Of a stretch of DNA of 64,000 nucleotides, positions 48,040 through 60,330 are shown in pieces (position 1 is the first letter of the stretch; each line of letters starts with the position of its first letter). Location of the stretch: the NCBI RefSeq assembly GCF_000204055.1, contig NW_006768858.1:125341-189340 (forward strand), given 5' to 3'. The position numbers and the translations under genes are program-made. Below the pieces are notes generated by a model. It was not told the DNA's origin. It was given only the letters and a program-made list of their open reading frames with translations, and did not search any database. The DNA is from Melampsora larici-populina 98AG31 (Eukaryota; Basidiomycota; Pucciniomycetes; Pucciniales; Melampsoraceae).

Positions 48040-50544
48040 TATGCCGAATGACAGGAGTAAGTGAGATTATAAATGAAGTAAAACACCAAAGGGAATGATG
48101 TAAGGTATCAAAAGGTAAGTAAATAGCTTTCACTAAATAGAGAATGGTCAAGAAGGTAGGCTAGGAATAAGTTTCTTGACTGAAATTCAAATCTAGCTTT
48201 ATGAAGTAATATTTACTTAGGATGATAGACAGACGGCTAAAGAAAGAGACTCTTAAGGATATCTGATCTCAAGCTAGATGAACATCAAAAGGTATCACAG
48301 CTTTTATACCAAAGAAATCTTAAAGTTCATCATCAGACAGGAAAACCAATTCAGAAGAAGTTGGTAACCTCATCGATTGATGACGTACTTTGATGTTTGG
48401 ATAAGATGACAAAGGGACTGATGAGATTCTAAATGATGGTTTATAAAGTTTGGATGACGCTGATCAGAGACTCATGATGAATGAATGATTAAAGAAGATA
48501 TTAAAATTGGGTTTAGTCTAAATAAATTAAAGCTATCAAGAATATCATTTCAATCAATCCAATCAACACGTTCTTCTCTCTTCCATACCACCCCATTTCA
48601 TTCATCCACTCGAAAAAAAACACATACATGGGCATCAGCCAGAGACAAACGTTCTCGACGGCAAACTTATGACGTCAAAATCACTCAACTTGTAAGACTT
48701 TGATCCATCATCAAACGCACACACAGCTCTATAGCTGAGCAAATCATCCATGCTTACTAGACAAAATCTGAAATAATCCTGATGTTTAAGAACTGAGCAA
48801 CCAAGACTTTATTCGAATTCTCTACCTTTCTAAACTTCATCACCCTCATAAACCCCCGATCTGCGCCGACATAACTGTACACACAAAACCATACCTACGG
48901 ATGACATGATGCCATGAGCGCATTTCTCAACTCAATCACCCTCACGAGCTTGAAGTGGAGCACTTTCATGACCCCCGTTTCAATCACATACCCTCTTGAT
49001 GTGTTTTGTTCGTCATTTATTTACTCAAGAGTCAATGATGTGCGATTTGATTCCTGAGTCATCATCCAACTTTCAACTCTACACATAGTCACGGGGATCG
49101 AGTCGGGTAACCGCTACGAGCCTCGGATGCAAGCTGTGATATCAAGCAAGCGTTATAGGTTCTTACAATTATAGTGTGTTAGGATTTCTTTGGATTCCGG
49201 AACCCAACTCCAATTATGCGTGTTTAAACTCCATGGCGATCCTTGCCCTCTAAGTTCCCACGATATCTTAGTAAAATTTGACCCCACGATTAGGTGGAGG
49301 CCATGTTGGTCAATATGCTCAAAATGATTTCCAGAGGATATTTCCTTGAAAGCTCTCTGGGTACAAATGAGAGAAAAATCAAAACTAGCCGCATCTTTGG
49401 CTTTGATGAATTTTTTATGGACGATTTCCATATTTCAAAATGGTCCAATTCCTTTTCAGGTTCATATTTTTGTCCCAAAACTTGATTACCTATGAGTTAT
49501 CTTTTACATTTGGTTTTTCTACGTACTTTCTTCTGACTTGAACAATAAAATCAATCCACGATGTAGAGTATGTTAAAAGACTGTTTAATTGGCTGGTGAT
49601 ACAACTAATGCTTAGCATTATGCTATACTCAGTAATTAGTGACATTTTATTTGAAGCCGCATCAGATGAGCTTCAGCTTCGTCTTTTTGACTGAAATCTC
49701 GCCAGATGAGTTTTGAACAGTATTTTAATGTAGTTTTGATCATTGTCATTCAGTGGTAACGAGATGTTTCACAGTGGTTTCTGGCGTCAATAAGATCGCG
49801 ATTCATCTACCTTAGCCTAACTATGGAGGTACTCCGCCAATTTTATCAAGTGACAAGGATCGAGGGATTTGAAACACAAGGAGACATATATCGAATGTCC
49901 AAGCTCAGATTTTAGTTCAGCGGTGAAAGAGAAGTGCATATGATGAGATTTAATAGAATGTGTGGTCATTCTGATGAGTATATGTACTAACGGTGATAGT
50001 CGTAAGGCTTTTTTAATACGATTTCCCCCATCTAAAATCCACACTGACCATTTGAAGGAAAAACAACCCGCCCATCATGACTGAGACTGTAAAACGTGCT
50101 CGATACTTATCCATTTGTATTGAAGTTCAAGTTTCCTTGAATCGAATAAGCATGCTTACATTGTTTGTACATCCGATTCCGGGCCTTTCCGATCATCGCA
50201 AGTAGGATTTCAGTGTGATGCGAATCGTAAAATACCGAGATGATGGTGAAGTGGCCCGATTGATAAAGTCACGAGAATTTAAGGAAGTAAAGATTGAGTT
50301 AAGTTGATGACTGTGATTGTTTTGGAAAGTTTTGGATATATCGATCTCAGGGTAAGGGAAGAACTCAACAGAAAGGGTAAAGTGAATCACGGGAATGAAC
50401 CGTCGCTCATCGGACTTCAGACAGACCTCTTCTTGGTAATCCATTTTCATTCATATAATCTGCGAAGTCGGTTCTCGTTCTTTTTACTTCTCCTTACCAT
50501 TTCAAACATCCGATTCCTGATCTTCCATTTCATTATATTCACCC
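48040..50544. other. 2.5 kb intergenic, 5' flank of the cyclase
   Basis: No credible gene. A minus-strand open frame at 49153-49431 and a partly overlapping one at 49290-49478 resemble no family I know. Elsewhere only short random frames. Confidence 0.4.
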
Positions 50545-51750
50545 GCCCTACTTTCTCTTTCAATCATCTCGTTGACCTCCATAGCTCGGATCATCCAGCT
50601 TTTATCGTGATTGAAGTTCGTTTTGAAAAGAAATATTATCCAACAGTCTGGTCTAATGAATTTGAAGAAGTCTCTTTGAGGTTTTCCTTATGCTTTCTAA
50701 GCCATCGCATGTATATTTCTTATCTCGCTTTAGAATCAGCTTTTGATGACTTCGGATCGGTTCAAAAATGTCTTTCCTCTACTACGTACTTTGATCGTTA
50801 TGAACCATTCATCACTGGTATATTAGCTGAATCAGGTTGCGATTTCCTTAGAGCATCCGCACTCGTTTGCGGTTGTTAACTTGGTCACGTGCGGTAACAA
50901 CCGCTACATTAAGCAAAAAATGACTTAAACTCAGCCAAATTTCGCACTCGTTTGTGTTAGTAGCACTGTAACGTTTGTAACTTTACCGATAATGCATGTG
51001 CTCCACAGTGGTCATGCAGTAAGGTAACATTCAATTTTTCAAGTACGATTTCAAGTTTAAGAAAACAAAGGCTATATTTGAATACATCTATTGATCTTGT
51101 GAAAATTATAAAGATTTGAAACTACACAAGAAAGATGAACAATCTGAACCAATCCAAACTTTTTTTAATGTTTGATTCAGCTTTTTTCAACTGTTTGGTT
51201 TGTATCTCTTGATCTTAAAAGTCTTCCAGTCATTAGTCTTTAGAATTCAATTTTCTCATCTATCTCTATACATATGTGAAGTCTGAAATTCTTCATATTG
51301 ATTCGATTGGTTTGAAGTCGAGTTGAAGATTTTCAAACGACCTATTTTAGAACAAAAAAACAAAAAAAACAATCGTAAAAACATCGATTGGTGTTAAAAG
51401 GTCTTGATTCAATTCATGTGACTGGGTGAGAGAGGTGAAAAGACGATGTTTGTTGTTGACTTTGGTATTGGAGATTGGGCTGAGTTGAGTTTTTGGAGTT
51501 GTAGTTGCTGTGAACAGGTCGTGATGTGTGCTACCGCATGCGTTAGCCAATCGGTAGATTTACCAATTCGCTAACGCAAACTGATGAAAAATTAACTACC
51601 GCGGGGCTAATTGTTCACCGGTGCGGAAAAGACCCCGCGGTTGCGTTAAATTTAACCTTACCGCACTCGATTTACCGCACGAGTGCGGATGCTCTTATTA
51701 CCGCCCTAGCTTGTTTTAATCGGGACATGGGTACTATGGTATCAACGTAC
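50545..51750 (+). pseudogene. Decayed adenylation-domain exons of a paralogous A-T-R reductase, split by a MITE
   Basis: PTFSFNHLVDLHSSDHPAF (about 50549-50605) parallels PTFSVNHLIDLHSVNHPDF of the intact reductase at 37422-41952. Downstream FITGILAESGCDFL (about 50808-50850) parallels FTIGLLAESGPDFL. The coding stretch is then interrupted by the element at 50851-51694 and resumes as ITALACF (from 51695), parallel to ITVLACF. The fragment ends at the left edge of the CACTA element. It lies in opposite orientation to the intact gene, about 9 kb away. The carrier and reductase domains are absent from the window. Confidence 0.75.
50851..51694. mobile_element. Harbinger-type MITE, 844 bp
   Basis: The ends GAGCATCCGCACTCG and CGAGTGCGGATGCTC are perfect inverses, flanked on both sides by TTA (50848-50850 and 51695-51697), the 3-bp target duplication of PIF/Harbinger elements. 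The subterminal parts are rich in CGTTAGC/GCTAACG and TACCGC/GCGGTA words. No transposase frame. It sits inside the reductase-like pseudogene exon. Confidence 0.85.
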
Positions 51751-51753
51751 ATA

Positions 51754-51765
51754 CACCACGAACCC
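51754..51765 (+). repeat. Left terminal inverted repeat of CACTA element
   Basis: CACCACGAACCC, inverse of 59805-59816. With the TA on each side the match is 14 bp. Confidence 0.7.
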
Positions 51766-51769
51766 TCCA

Positions 51770-52060
51770 AAACGGTTATTAAACCGGTGTTTGGCCCCGG
51801 TTGTATCACGGTTCTCTTTTGCAGAGAGGTCACGTTGGCACAACGCCCTTAGACCGCGCGCTTTAAATCGGTTACCTGTCCCCCCGTGTTCCCCCTGAGT
51901 TTCTGCCCACCGCCTTTTCCAAAAATGGTTTGCCAACCATTTTTTAGCTAACGTGAAAACTCAGCCACTATCCAAATCGGTTAGGAAGCCATGGGTTTTT
52001 GCAACCATCGGTTGCAAATCGGTTTACTTTCATGCCTAATTTTGGAACCATTCACGCTTT
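51770..52060. repeat. Subterminal repeat region of CACTA element (left)
   Basis: Multiple copies of short words around CGGTT (AAACGGTTA, AATCGGTTA, CATCGGTTG, AATCGGTTT) in about 290 bp. Such clusters bind the transposase or accessory protein in plant CACTA elements (family knowledge). Confidence 0.55.
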
Positions 52061-52311
52061 CGGTTTGATATACGTTGCTTGCTCAATTTAATTTAAATAT
52101 TGTAACTATTAATTGCTAATGGTAATGACAGATGGGAAAAGTAAATGAACATATGAACAAAATAAATGTAAGGAAAGTGAATGGACATATACACTAAAGA
52201 AAAGCAATGAAACGGTAATGACAGATAAGCAAAGTAATGAACATATACACAAGAATAAAATGAGCATATTAGATACACGGAAAGCAGGGTACAAGCTTTC
52301 ATCATCATGAT

Positions 52312-54359
52312 TCAGTTACAAACTCGTTCGGCCTTGTCTGTAACTATGGCATGGGCCTCCTCATCAGGTTGAACCGTTGCTCCAAATGTCTGGTTCAATT
52401 CGTTCATCGTGTGGTTAATTTGCGCTTCAGTAGGCAAAGAGAAGTTGGTGGTCTCCTTCATTCCGTCAAACGTCTTCGTGCCATCAATGCGTTCAAGGTC
52501 TGATTGCAATACTAATATAAAGAACCTACGAGATAATGGTAAATTAGTGCCAGTAGGAGAAAATGTACTGCTTTTTGAAAATGACATACGCATAACGGTA
52601 ACGTGTGCTCTGTGTACGCAAATGAGCCAGTTGACGGTCCACTACATTCCAAAAAGAGCGACCTCCATAGTCTGCAAAATTCATTCCCCAGTGGATAGCT
52701 TGCATTCTCTGGCGCGCGGAAAGGAAGTCTTATTCAACTAATGTTGTGAGTAACTGTTGACTGCCTATTAACACTCACCAGCCATGCGTAACGTGAGGTT
52801 CGCAATTGATCTACCTCCTGCAGGATCTCTTCGCGCACTCGAACCCGTCCGCCAATCATTCCGCGTTCTTTCTGATAAAGCTACGTAATACATAGATGTT
52901 ATTCTAACTCTACATCGGACAAATGTTTGTCCTTGTCTCACCTTCACAATAACAGTGTCAAGCACCGGTACATTTGCATGTCCTCCAGAATTGACTCGGT
53001 TGGGAAGGTTGATGTGGGTAAGAAGCTGGTTTATGTCTATGATTTAGCAATAGTACCAGCAGATAAAAGAAGAAATACATACCACATCATCAAAACTTTT
53101 GCAAACCTCCTTTAGGACATTGTTGAGGGTTGTTTCCAAAGCTCGAGTATGACGGGGATCAGGGTTCGATCCATATCCCGGTGGAAGCACTCTGTTCTTC
53201 CACTCGCTAGGATTGGATAACAGGGCACTCTGTACGTATGCGTCAGCGGTTGTTTCACTTTATCAGCACCGTGTGACTTACCATAACTCTTGAATATAAA
53301 CCTAGAGGTAATTGATCAGTGCCTCCCAAAGGATCAACACGCGCAGTATAAGCTTGAACTCCGCCACCTAAGATTGATTGTGTTGCCAATAATCGCATAC
53401 ATTGCTATGAGATATGATACTGATGAGATATATATTCATCCAACGTGTTTGTGATTACACAAATTAGCAATTCACTTACCTTCAGTTCCGCACTATCTGC
53501 TTTCCAAGTGACAACATCTGGGGTAGAAACACCTCGAGTATGTGGGTTGGTACGTATTGCACCAAGGATCTCATTGCGGATACTCGAGACGTCTTGAAGG
53601 GTTGCTAATACAGCTACCATACAGGCGATAAATTGGTCGTCTTGTGTTTCAAACTACAAGTGAACAAACAGAATGTGGTGGTTAATTATATGTGGTTGAT
53701 TACATTGGTGAGTTAAATTTTCCTACGCTACCCATGAAACGTCCAAGCGACATACTCTGCTCGTCAAGGTGTGCCCGCCCCGCAATCTGATTGAAGATTT
53801 GCAATCTTCTACCGGACAAGTGAGTCGTATTGTCATTCGATGAGCTGCTTGAGTTGTTTGAGCTGTCAATATGTACACTGGCTTGTGGGGATACCAGGTT
53901 GTCTTCTAACTCGGCCTCTGTGAAATGCAAAAAGTACCATAACAGATAACATGAGGCAAATGATGATACATGTACTCAGCATAATATCGATTAGTGATTA
54001 TAAGCAACTCAATACAAGAACTTACGTTCTTCAAGCGCAATCTGGATTTGCCTGTTGAGATCAATGTTGTTACTACTTTCGAAGTTGTATTCATTGAGAT
54101 CGTCAGGTCCGGTTTCGGAAATGGAAGTGTCGCCAATAGAGCTATCGGCAATGTCTTCTACTTCAGGAACGGTGGCTCTTCTGGAACGATTTAGCATCAT
54201 TTGGATGCGACTTCCTGAAACTTGGTGTGGCAAAGGTGGTGTCGTGGAATTTGGATGTACCGCCCGAGGATTGTTACGAGCGCGCGAATCACCATAAGGT
54301 GATTTGGCAGTTTCAGCCATAGTTCGAGTGGATGTTTTGGAGTTGTGCATTTTAGCCAT
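52312..54359 (-). CDS. Second gene of the CACTA element, unrecognised
   Basis: Spliced minus-strand gene starting at the ATG at 54359 (MAKMHNSKTSTRT). The first exon is 54359-54026, the second starts at 53917, and further coding blocks lie near 53717-53640, 53640-53475, 53400-53290, 53230-53090, 52960-52780 and 52600-52312. The last block ends ...TDKAERVCN before the stop at 52312. Inner exon limits are approximate. The protein is Ser/Asn/Thr-rich at the start, then apparently alpha-helical (LQDVSSIRNEILGAIRT, ALETTLNNVLKEVCKSF). No catalytic motif or known domain. Same strand as, and just downstream of, the transposase within common ends, so it may act like the accessory DNA-binding protein of plant CACTA elements (inference). 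Confidence 0.55.
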
Positions 54360-54603
54360 TGATAATAAAGGTATATGATTGATGGTATGGAGATTTGAAG
54401 AAGTTTAATGATGAAGTTGAAATGACGAGGATATTTAGAATTCAAAGATATTGACAATTCGAAGTGATTTGGGCCGGATGGTGAATGGGATGGATCCCAC
54501 ATTAAATATCAAATTGATCCGTGGTCGGATCCACAACCTCTAAAATTGCCAACGTTTGGAATTCGAAACCTTTGCTTAACCTGATTTTTCTTTTTGATCA
54601 AAG

Positions 54604-54890
54604 TCTGATGTGGTGTTGTGTTCTTAATGGTTTGACGTCACTTCAGCAAGATTATCATGCTGATCTCTCTCTTTTGTCGGTGTGAGTGGTCGAACACCAA
54701 CGAAATAGTCTGAGATCCAAGGATTTTAGAGGAAAGCGTGCGTTCAGGACTGCGCGAACTCTGATGTGGTGTTGTGTTCTTAATGGTTTGACGTCACTTC
54801 ATCAAGATTATCATGCTGATCTCCCTCTTTTGTTGGTGTGAGTGGTCAAACACCAACAAAATAGTCTGAGACCCAAGGATTTTAGAGGAA
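54604..54890 (+). repeat. 131-bp direct duplication between the two CACTA genes
   Basis: A unit starting TCTGATGTGGTGTTGTG and ending GGATTTTAGAGGAA occurs at 54604-54734 and 54760-54890 with a few substitutions. It lies upstream of the second gene. Confidence 0.9.
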
Positions 54891-54899
54891 TATGATTCA

Positions 54900-55140
54900 A
54901 TTAACAATAATCAGATGTGAGAGGTTGAACATGAGTAAAAATAATTAACAATATTGAATATATAGTAAAAAATTCCGAGAAATGAGTTAAACAATATACC
55001 AATTTTGAAAATATAGTAAAAAAAACGAAAATTGTGAACTATCTATTTCATTGATATGAGAGGTTGAAAAAGTAATTAACAAAATTGATTATATAGTTAA
55101 AAAAATCGAAAAATGAGTTAATGAATATAACATTATTGAA
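54900..55140 (+). repeat. AT-rich degenerate repeats
   Basis: Two to three imperfect copies of a block combining GATGTGAGAGGTTGA-like, AATTAACAA-TATTGA and ATATAGTAAAAAA words. Non-coding spacer inside the CACTA element. Confidence 0.6.
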
Positions 55141-55198
55141 TATAATCATACAACAATAATACAAACACAATATCAACAGAATGATTCATCAAATGTAA

Positions 55199-58100
55199 TT
55201 ACCAAGTGGAAGGGCCTGCTAAGTGGATTTCCACATGTTCACCTTCTGTTCCGGCCTCGGTCGGAGTGGGGCTACAATTTGTGGCCTTCCTTTTCTTACC
55301 CACATGGCCGGATTGACTAGCCGCGAATTTGTCCTTCTCTTTTTGACGTTTTTTCTCTTTCATTTCGTCTTTCTTGCTTAAGTCTTTTTGCCAAATATCG
55401 AGGCCAGTTTTTACTGCTAAAGTCCATTGTTGCGGACTTACTTCGTTGAATGGTATGTTTGCCCAGCTGCGATGAAGATCAGAAGAGTAGAATGCGCCTG
55501 AATTGATAATGAAGTCTTTAGTTGGTTCATGAACAACTGTGTATTCCATTGATTTTGATACACGCCTTTCTGTCATGATCGGGCGGACCTTCTGCACTTG
55601 GCACTTGCTGTGGTTACAGTCGTGTTGAACATTAAGAATACCAGCGATATTCTTCAGGTTATTACAAATATGATTAATCAAAAACAATTGATCAAGCTGT
55701 TAAAGGATGCGACCTACAGAAGGATTAATCCATACTTTTGAACTTGTCTCCTTGATCTCACGCATTCCATAGAAATTATTCACAGGACCTAATCGGCAAA
55801 CGTGCGCCTCAAGCTTGATTTGTTGTAAGGAACACCCCCCCACACCCCAAACATTAACAACACGCGCAATAATTTTACCAGTGCTAGTGTTTATATTGTT
55901 GACAGACATAAAAACATCCGAAGTGATTTTTTGCTTGTTTTGAAAGGTAAGTAAATCGAGCACATGCCACTCTTTCGATGTGAAAGCGTCACGAATGTCA
56001 TCGGGGATCATATCACTCGTGTTCACCGGTTGAGGATTCTTCCTTCCTTGAAACAAACGTAATCGGTCAGTGTCCAAACAAAGTATAAGACATCAATTAA
56101 TATTATTGATAATAAAGACGTACTACCGATGCCGATGGAATTCTCCTTATTCCATGCAGAATTGAATCCTAAGGCCTTTTGAAACAATAAATTATTCTGA
56201 AAAATCTGCTGCACCTTCAAACCCGCTTGTACATAGGTTTTAGATAGGTGATCATAAAGTTTAGATCCCGCGGATAAAGCCCTCATGAGCCGATAACTGT
56301 TCATAGAATTGGCGATATCTGAACCGGGACTCAGATGATTAGAGTGTAAAGAATATTCTTGAGTATTACCATTATAACTCTCAAAATTTTCGGTAGCAAA
56401 AAGACATGGAGGCCCGAATCTTTCGATAGATTCACATAAATGTATTATCATATGGAACTTAGGCTTGTTGCACCACTGAGCCGTGAGTTGTACTATTGAC
56501 TTCAAGAATATTCTAACAAGGGTCTCCAGCTCCTTTCGATAGGTCTTAATGTCGGAAATTTCAGTTTGAAATATGTAGGGAGCGAGGTGGGATAGGGCAG
56601 TCCAGGTCTCGCGTTCTTCGTTTGTCATCGCACTGTGGAAAAAAACAAAAGGGGCCGCTTGAAGAACAACTCGAAATTCCTTTCCGTTCAAACTGAGGAA
56701 ATGTTGTATCATTGCTTTAGGCTGAATGGCTGGAATGTTCAAACCTGAAGCGTTGAAAGACCTCCAACGACCCCAGATGTCGTTTTTGTCTTTTGCGGAA
56801 CATGAGCTCATGTGGTGCCGCAATAAGTACTTGGTTACACCTAATAAGATGACATGTAATACCTCAACTGGGGTATCGCGATGGCCATCGAAACCTTTCA
56901 GAACACAATGTCAATAGAATCAACCAATTATAAAACTTTAAAACAATAATATCACCTTTTAAGCGTAGGAACGGGTTGAACAGACGCTCCCCAAAAATTT
57001 CGTCAAGCTCTTGGCAAAATGCAGCTGTCTGGGCGTTTGTTACTGAAGAATCCCTTTGGAGATCTTGCTCCATTTTAACAAAAACCAGGTTAAGTGCATC
57101 CTTCACGCCGAGTTCAGTCGACTTTGTATTGAATTGGCCAATGGTTCCTGGGCGTTGAGATAATTCCCAAAGGGCCTTAGTACTGTTGATAGTTTCCGAC
57201 CACTGGCGCGTTCGTAGTCTTGCCTACAAGATCAAAAAGACAAGGTCAGAGATAGATACTGGCGAGCTGTTCAAATTAATATTTGTGAAGTGACTCTTGC
57301 CTGCCTAGTTCGTCAACCCCAATGAAATTGCATATGTACCTTGAGGACCGTTTGTCCATCAGAGACTTCGCTTTCAGGTGACATACTCGACAAGGTGAGA
57401 GAGAGGTAGTTGGGTTCATTGTATTGGTCACCTCGGCATGCATGGGTGAGTCACCTAGATGACATAGCACAGATGTCATCACGAGTACTTCCGCCTGAGC
57501 CTTGTGATCGTAGGCTACAAAGCCGTTGGTAATGAGGTTGCTGGTTTGTAACAACATATAGATGTTCAATTTAAGTGGTGTGAACTTATAAACTTTGGCC
57601 AACTCACTTCAATTCGTCTACCACTGGATCTGCCAACTCCAACGCTCCAGCCGTGTTCGAGGTTGTCACAAAGTGGCAATTGTATTCCTGATTGGAAACT
57701 TTCGGAGGCAGTCAAGCCAACGTGAAGTAAAAAGCTATATGCTTATTCCAGCGCTTTGATTTGTTGCCTGACAGATTGTCACAGTACAAAACCAAGGGTA
57801 CATGCCTTATAATTCGACCATTCGCTTTTTCTCGCCACAAATTAGTTGTCGGTACCTCAGTGCAAGTGCCTCCGTCTTTTCCTGAAACGACCAACACAAA
57901 AACAGTTAGCGATATCAACGTTGTCAAAATGTCAAGGTATATATATACATAAAACCAAACTAACTGTACATAACGCCACTACATAACTCTTTCATGAGGC
58001 GGCCGTCACGCATAACAATTTCGTCAAATACTTTAGAGAAAGATTTAACGTTGATTGTGGTAAACAACTCAGAGTTGAAATCTGAAACATGTTGGAATTC

Positions 58101-59230
58101 CAATCGGATATGAGGGTTTTCCCATTTCAGATGTGCAAATACACATTTTGCAAAGACATCTTCTCCAGATTTATACATGTAGAAAGGAATTACAATTCTT
58201 TGTGTATCTAATTGAACTGGTTCGTGAAGATAGAAATGAGTGTTTGCGTGCTCAACCATTTGCACCCTGACATCGGCGTCAAGACCCTCTCGCCACTTCT
58301 GAGATTGGGCCAGGCAGAACACTTTGGTGTCGTCTTTGGGTAAAGAGGGCATAAACTCCAGAAACTCTGATACATAAGGATTTGCGAGTTCCTGTGCCAA
58401 GATATGGTTAGATTATTGCGCGCGCTCTTAATGCAAATCATATACTTGCCTGTTTAATTATTTGTTTTATTTGCAAACCAAAGCATGGTTTATCTAAAGG
58501 ACTGAGCGTTTCTGACACATTGAATTGGAACCTGGTCTTGAGTTGTCGACGCACTTTCTGAACGGTCTTGTACGCGGGCAGCTTCACTCCAAGGAGTCCA
58601 AAGAATGACCGCATTCTTCCGTATTGTAAGAGGGACAAAATTGCCCTTGAGGAACCTAATACCATGAATCCAACCATTTGCTGCATTTATCACGAGGTCA
58701 GAATGTGCGATATGTGATGATAGTTTATCACACGAAACTTGCCTCAAGACATGTAAAAGGGTACCATGAATCATCCGGCTCATTGCTATCTTCGTGCTCG
58801 TCCTCAGGGCCGTCGCTTTCATCCTCGTCAACATCGGAGAGGGAATTGATGTCGATGTTGCCAATTGGATTGTCTTCACCACTATGAACACTGACCTCTG
58901 GAGAATCAAAAAACATTGAATGGTTTCGTGTCCACAGTTCTACAAGCCTATCTCGAACAAAATTAGGTTGCGGATCTTCGATCTGGATGTCGATGTCATC
59001 AATTTCCGCAGGAACATGGCCATCAGGACTCGGCGGGTCTGAGTTTATATGAGATTGCTCATGGTTGATGAACGAATTAGACGTTTGGGTTGCCTGTTGC
59101 TTAACCACCCATGCCTTAACGTTCTTCACATGGGCAGGACCCGATTTATGCCTGTGAATATGGCTGCTCTGCATTGAGCGGCTACCTGGGCACGCAAGAC
59201 ATACAAACGTAACAGAATCTGTATCTCGAC
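55199..59230 (-). CDS. Plavaka-like CACTA transposase
   Basis: Multi-exon minus-strand gene of about 10 or more coding blocks. The N-terminal block (about 59215-58728) has a C2H2-like finger (VCLACPGS, then HIHRHKSGPAH) and an acidic tail. Middle blocks include DTQRIVIPFYMYKSGEDVF (about 58190), LYCDNLSGNKSKRWNKH (about 57770), and VMTSVLCHLGDSPMHAE with the Cys pair CRVCHLK (about 57370-57490). These are typical of fungal Plavaka/CACTA transposases. Later, NKPKFHMIIHLCESIERFGPP and FATENFESYNG (about 56390-56480) belong to the conserved C-terminal half. The stop is at 55199 after a Lys-rich segment. I noticed no stop inside recognisable blocks, but junctions were not all resolved and the start (perhaps as far up as 59350) is uncertain. 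Confidence 0.72.
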
Positions 59231-59539
59231 CTACTTTGACAATGCCTTTAATGAATCGCGTTCATTCAGTGATGAAGTGGACCAGTCAAATATGTATTAA
59301 GATGTGGAACTGAAGCCTCACATTTGTCTTCTTCATTATTGGACATTGACATTATTGAGACGTGCAAAATGTCAATGAAGCCTCGTCCTTTGATGAAGGG
59401 AAATTTGCAAAGATAGAGTTGAGGAAAATTGAGGCGAACAATAATATGCAAGGTAATAATCTATTGGGACCCATCGATCAAATAAAACATCCTTAAATTG
59501 GATAATGGTTACATGGACATTCGGACAATACAAACGAAT

Positions 59540-59804
59540 TGTCGTCCGGAAAAACCGTATTAGCACGGCTTTTCCACTGCGGATTTAGCAACCACGCAAT
59601 CTTGGTAGTTAGATAATGTGGTTATGCAACCTGCTATTGAAAAGCGGTTGGTCAACCTATTCTGTAGAGGTTAAATAACCGTATGTAGGGTTTCGTCTTG
59701 ACCAGGTAAAAACCCCGCTATTTGCTCGGTGCCCCACAGATAATTAGTGGGGCTCTGCCCGTATCTATTTGAAACCCCCCCTCAACCAATTTTCAACAAA
59801 AGCG
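59540..59804. repeat. Subterminal repeat region of CACTA element (right)
   Basis: Words such as AAACCG, AGCGGTTG, GTGGTTA and AACCGTA recur, complementary in style to the left subterminal region. Confidence 0.5.
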
Positions 59805-59816
59805 GGGTTCGTGGTG

Positions 59817-60057
59817 TAGTAGTCCTACTTTACACCCACCTAGCCAGTTAGTGCGATATGTGAAATCAAAAGCACTTAAAAAAAAAAAAAAAAAAAAAAT
59901 CACATAATAATACATTACACATTAGTCTTATTCACTCCCACGTATTTCATATTCAATCAATTCACTATATCAAATTACTAATATGCTTATACATATCATA
60001 ATGCTTGTATCTTTCATATATAAACTCATACTCTCCAGAGCCTCTAGTTGTTTGAGC
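59817..60057. other. Right flank of CACTA element with poly-A tract
   Basis: AT-rich, with about 22 consecutive A at 59878-59899. No gene. Confidence 0.5.
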
Positions 60058-60325
60058 GTTGATATTGTTTTCATTTCTTCTCTCAAACTCTGTCCGCTGT
60101 GCCACACTCTATTCATCTCTATTCTTTCTCATTCATATTATACATAGAGTGCTGACACTCTCGTACAGGTTAGTATTTGCTTCATATGAAATCTACTGTT
60201 GATATTGTTTTCATTTCTTCTCTCAAACTCTGTCCGCTGTGCCACACTCTATTCATCTCTATTCTTTCTCATTCATATTATACATAGAGTGCTGACACTC
60301 TCGTACAGTTGGTTTGTGCTTCATC
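60058..60325 (+). repeat. Two 111-bp direct repeats, period 140
   Basis: The unit GTTGATATTG...CTCTCGTACAG occurs at 60058-60168 and 60198-60308, practically identical, followed by the related tails GTTAGTATTTGCTTCAT and TTGGTTTGTGCTTCAT. It could be a duplicated LTR end (inference). Confidence 0.92.
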
Positions 60326-60330
60326 AGATC

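Larger units (their letters stand above)
51754..59816 (-). mobile_element. CACTA-superfamily (Plavaka-like) transposon, about 8.06 kb, two genes
   Basis: Inverted ends CACCACGAACCC (51754-51765) and GGGTTCGTGGTG (59805-59816) are both flanked by TA; a CACTA-type start would be CACT(A/G), so the exact terminal bases could shift by a few. Subterminal DNA on both sides carries many copies of words like ATCGGTT/AACCG, as CACTA elements do. Two minus-strand genes fill it: a Plavaka-like transposase (55199 to about 59230) and a second spliced gene (52312-54359). The left end abuts the reductase-like pseudogene. Confidence 0.7.

Noticed and set aside
49153..49478. Two overlapping minus-strand open frames of 92 and 62 aa
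   Set aside because: No start context, domain, splice extension or duplicate supports coding.
53150..53190. GGTTCGATCC, tRNA T-loop-like
   Set aside because: No matching acceptor, D or anticodon arms around it. It lies within an exon of the second CACTA gene.
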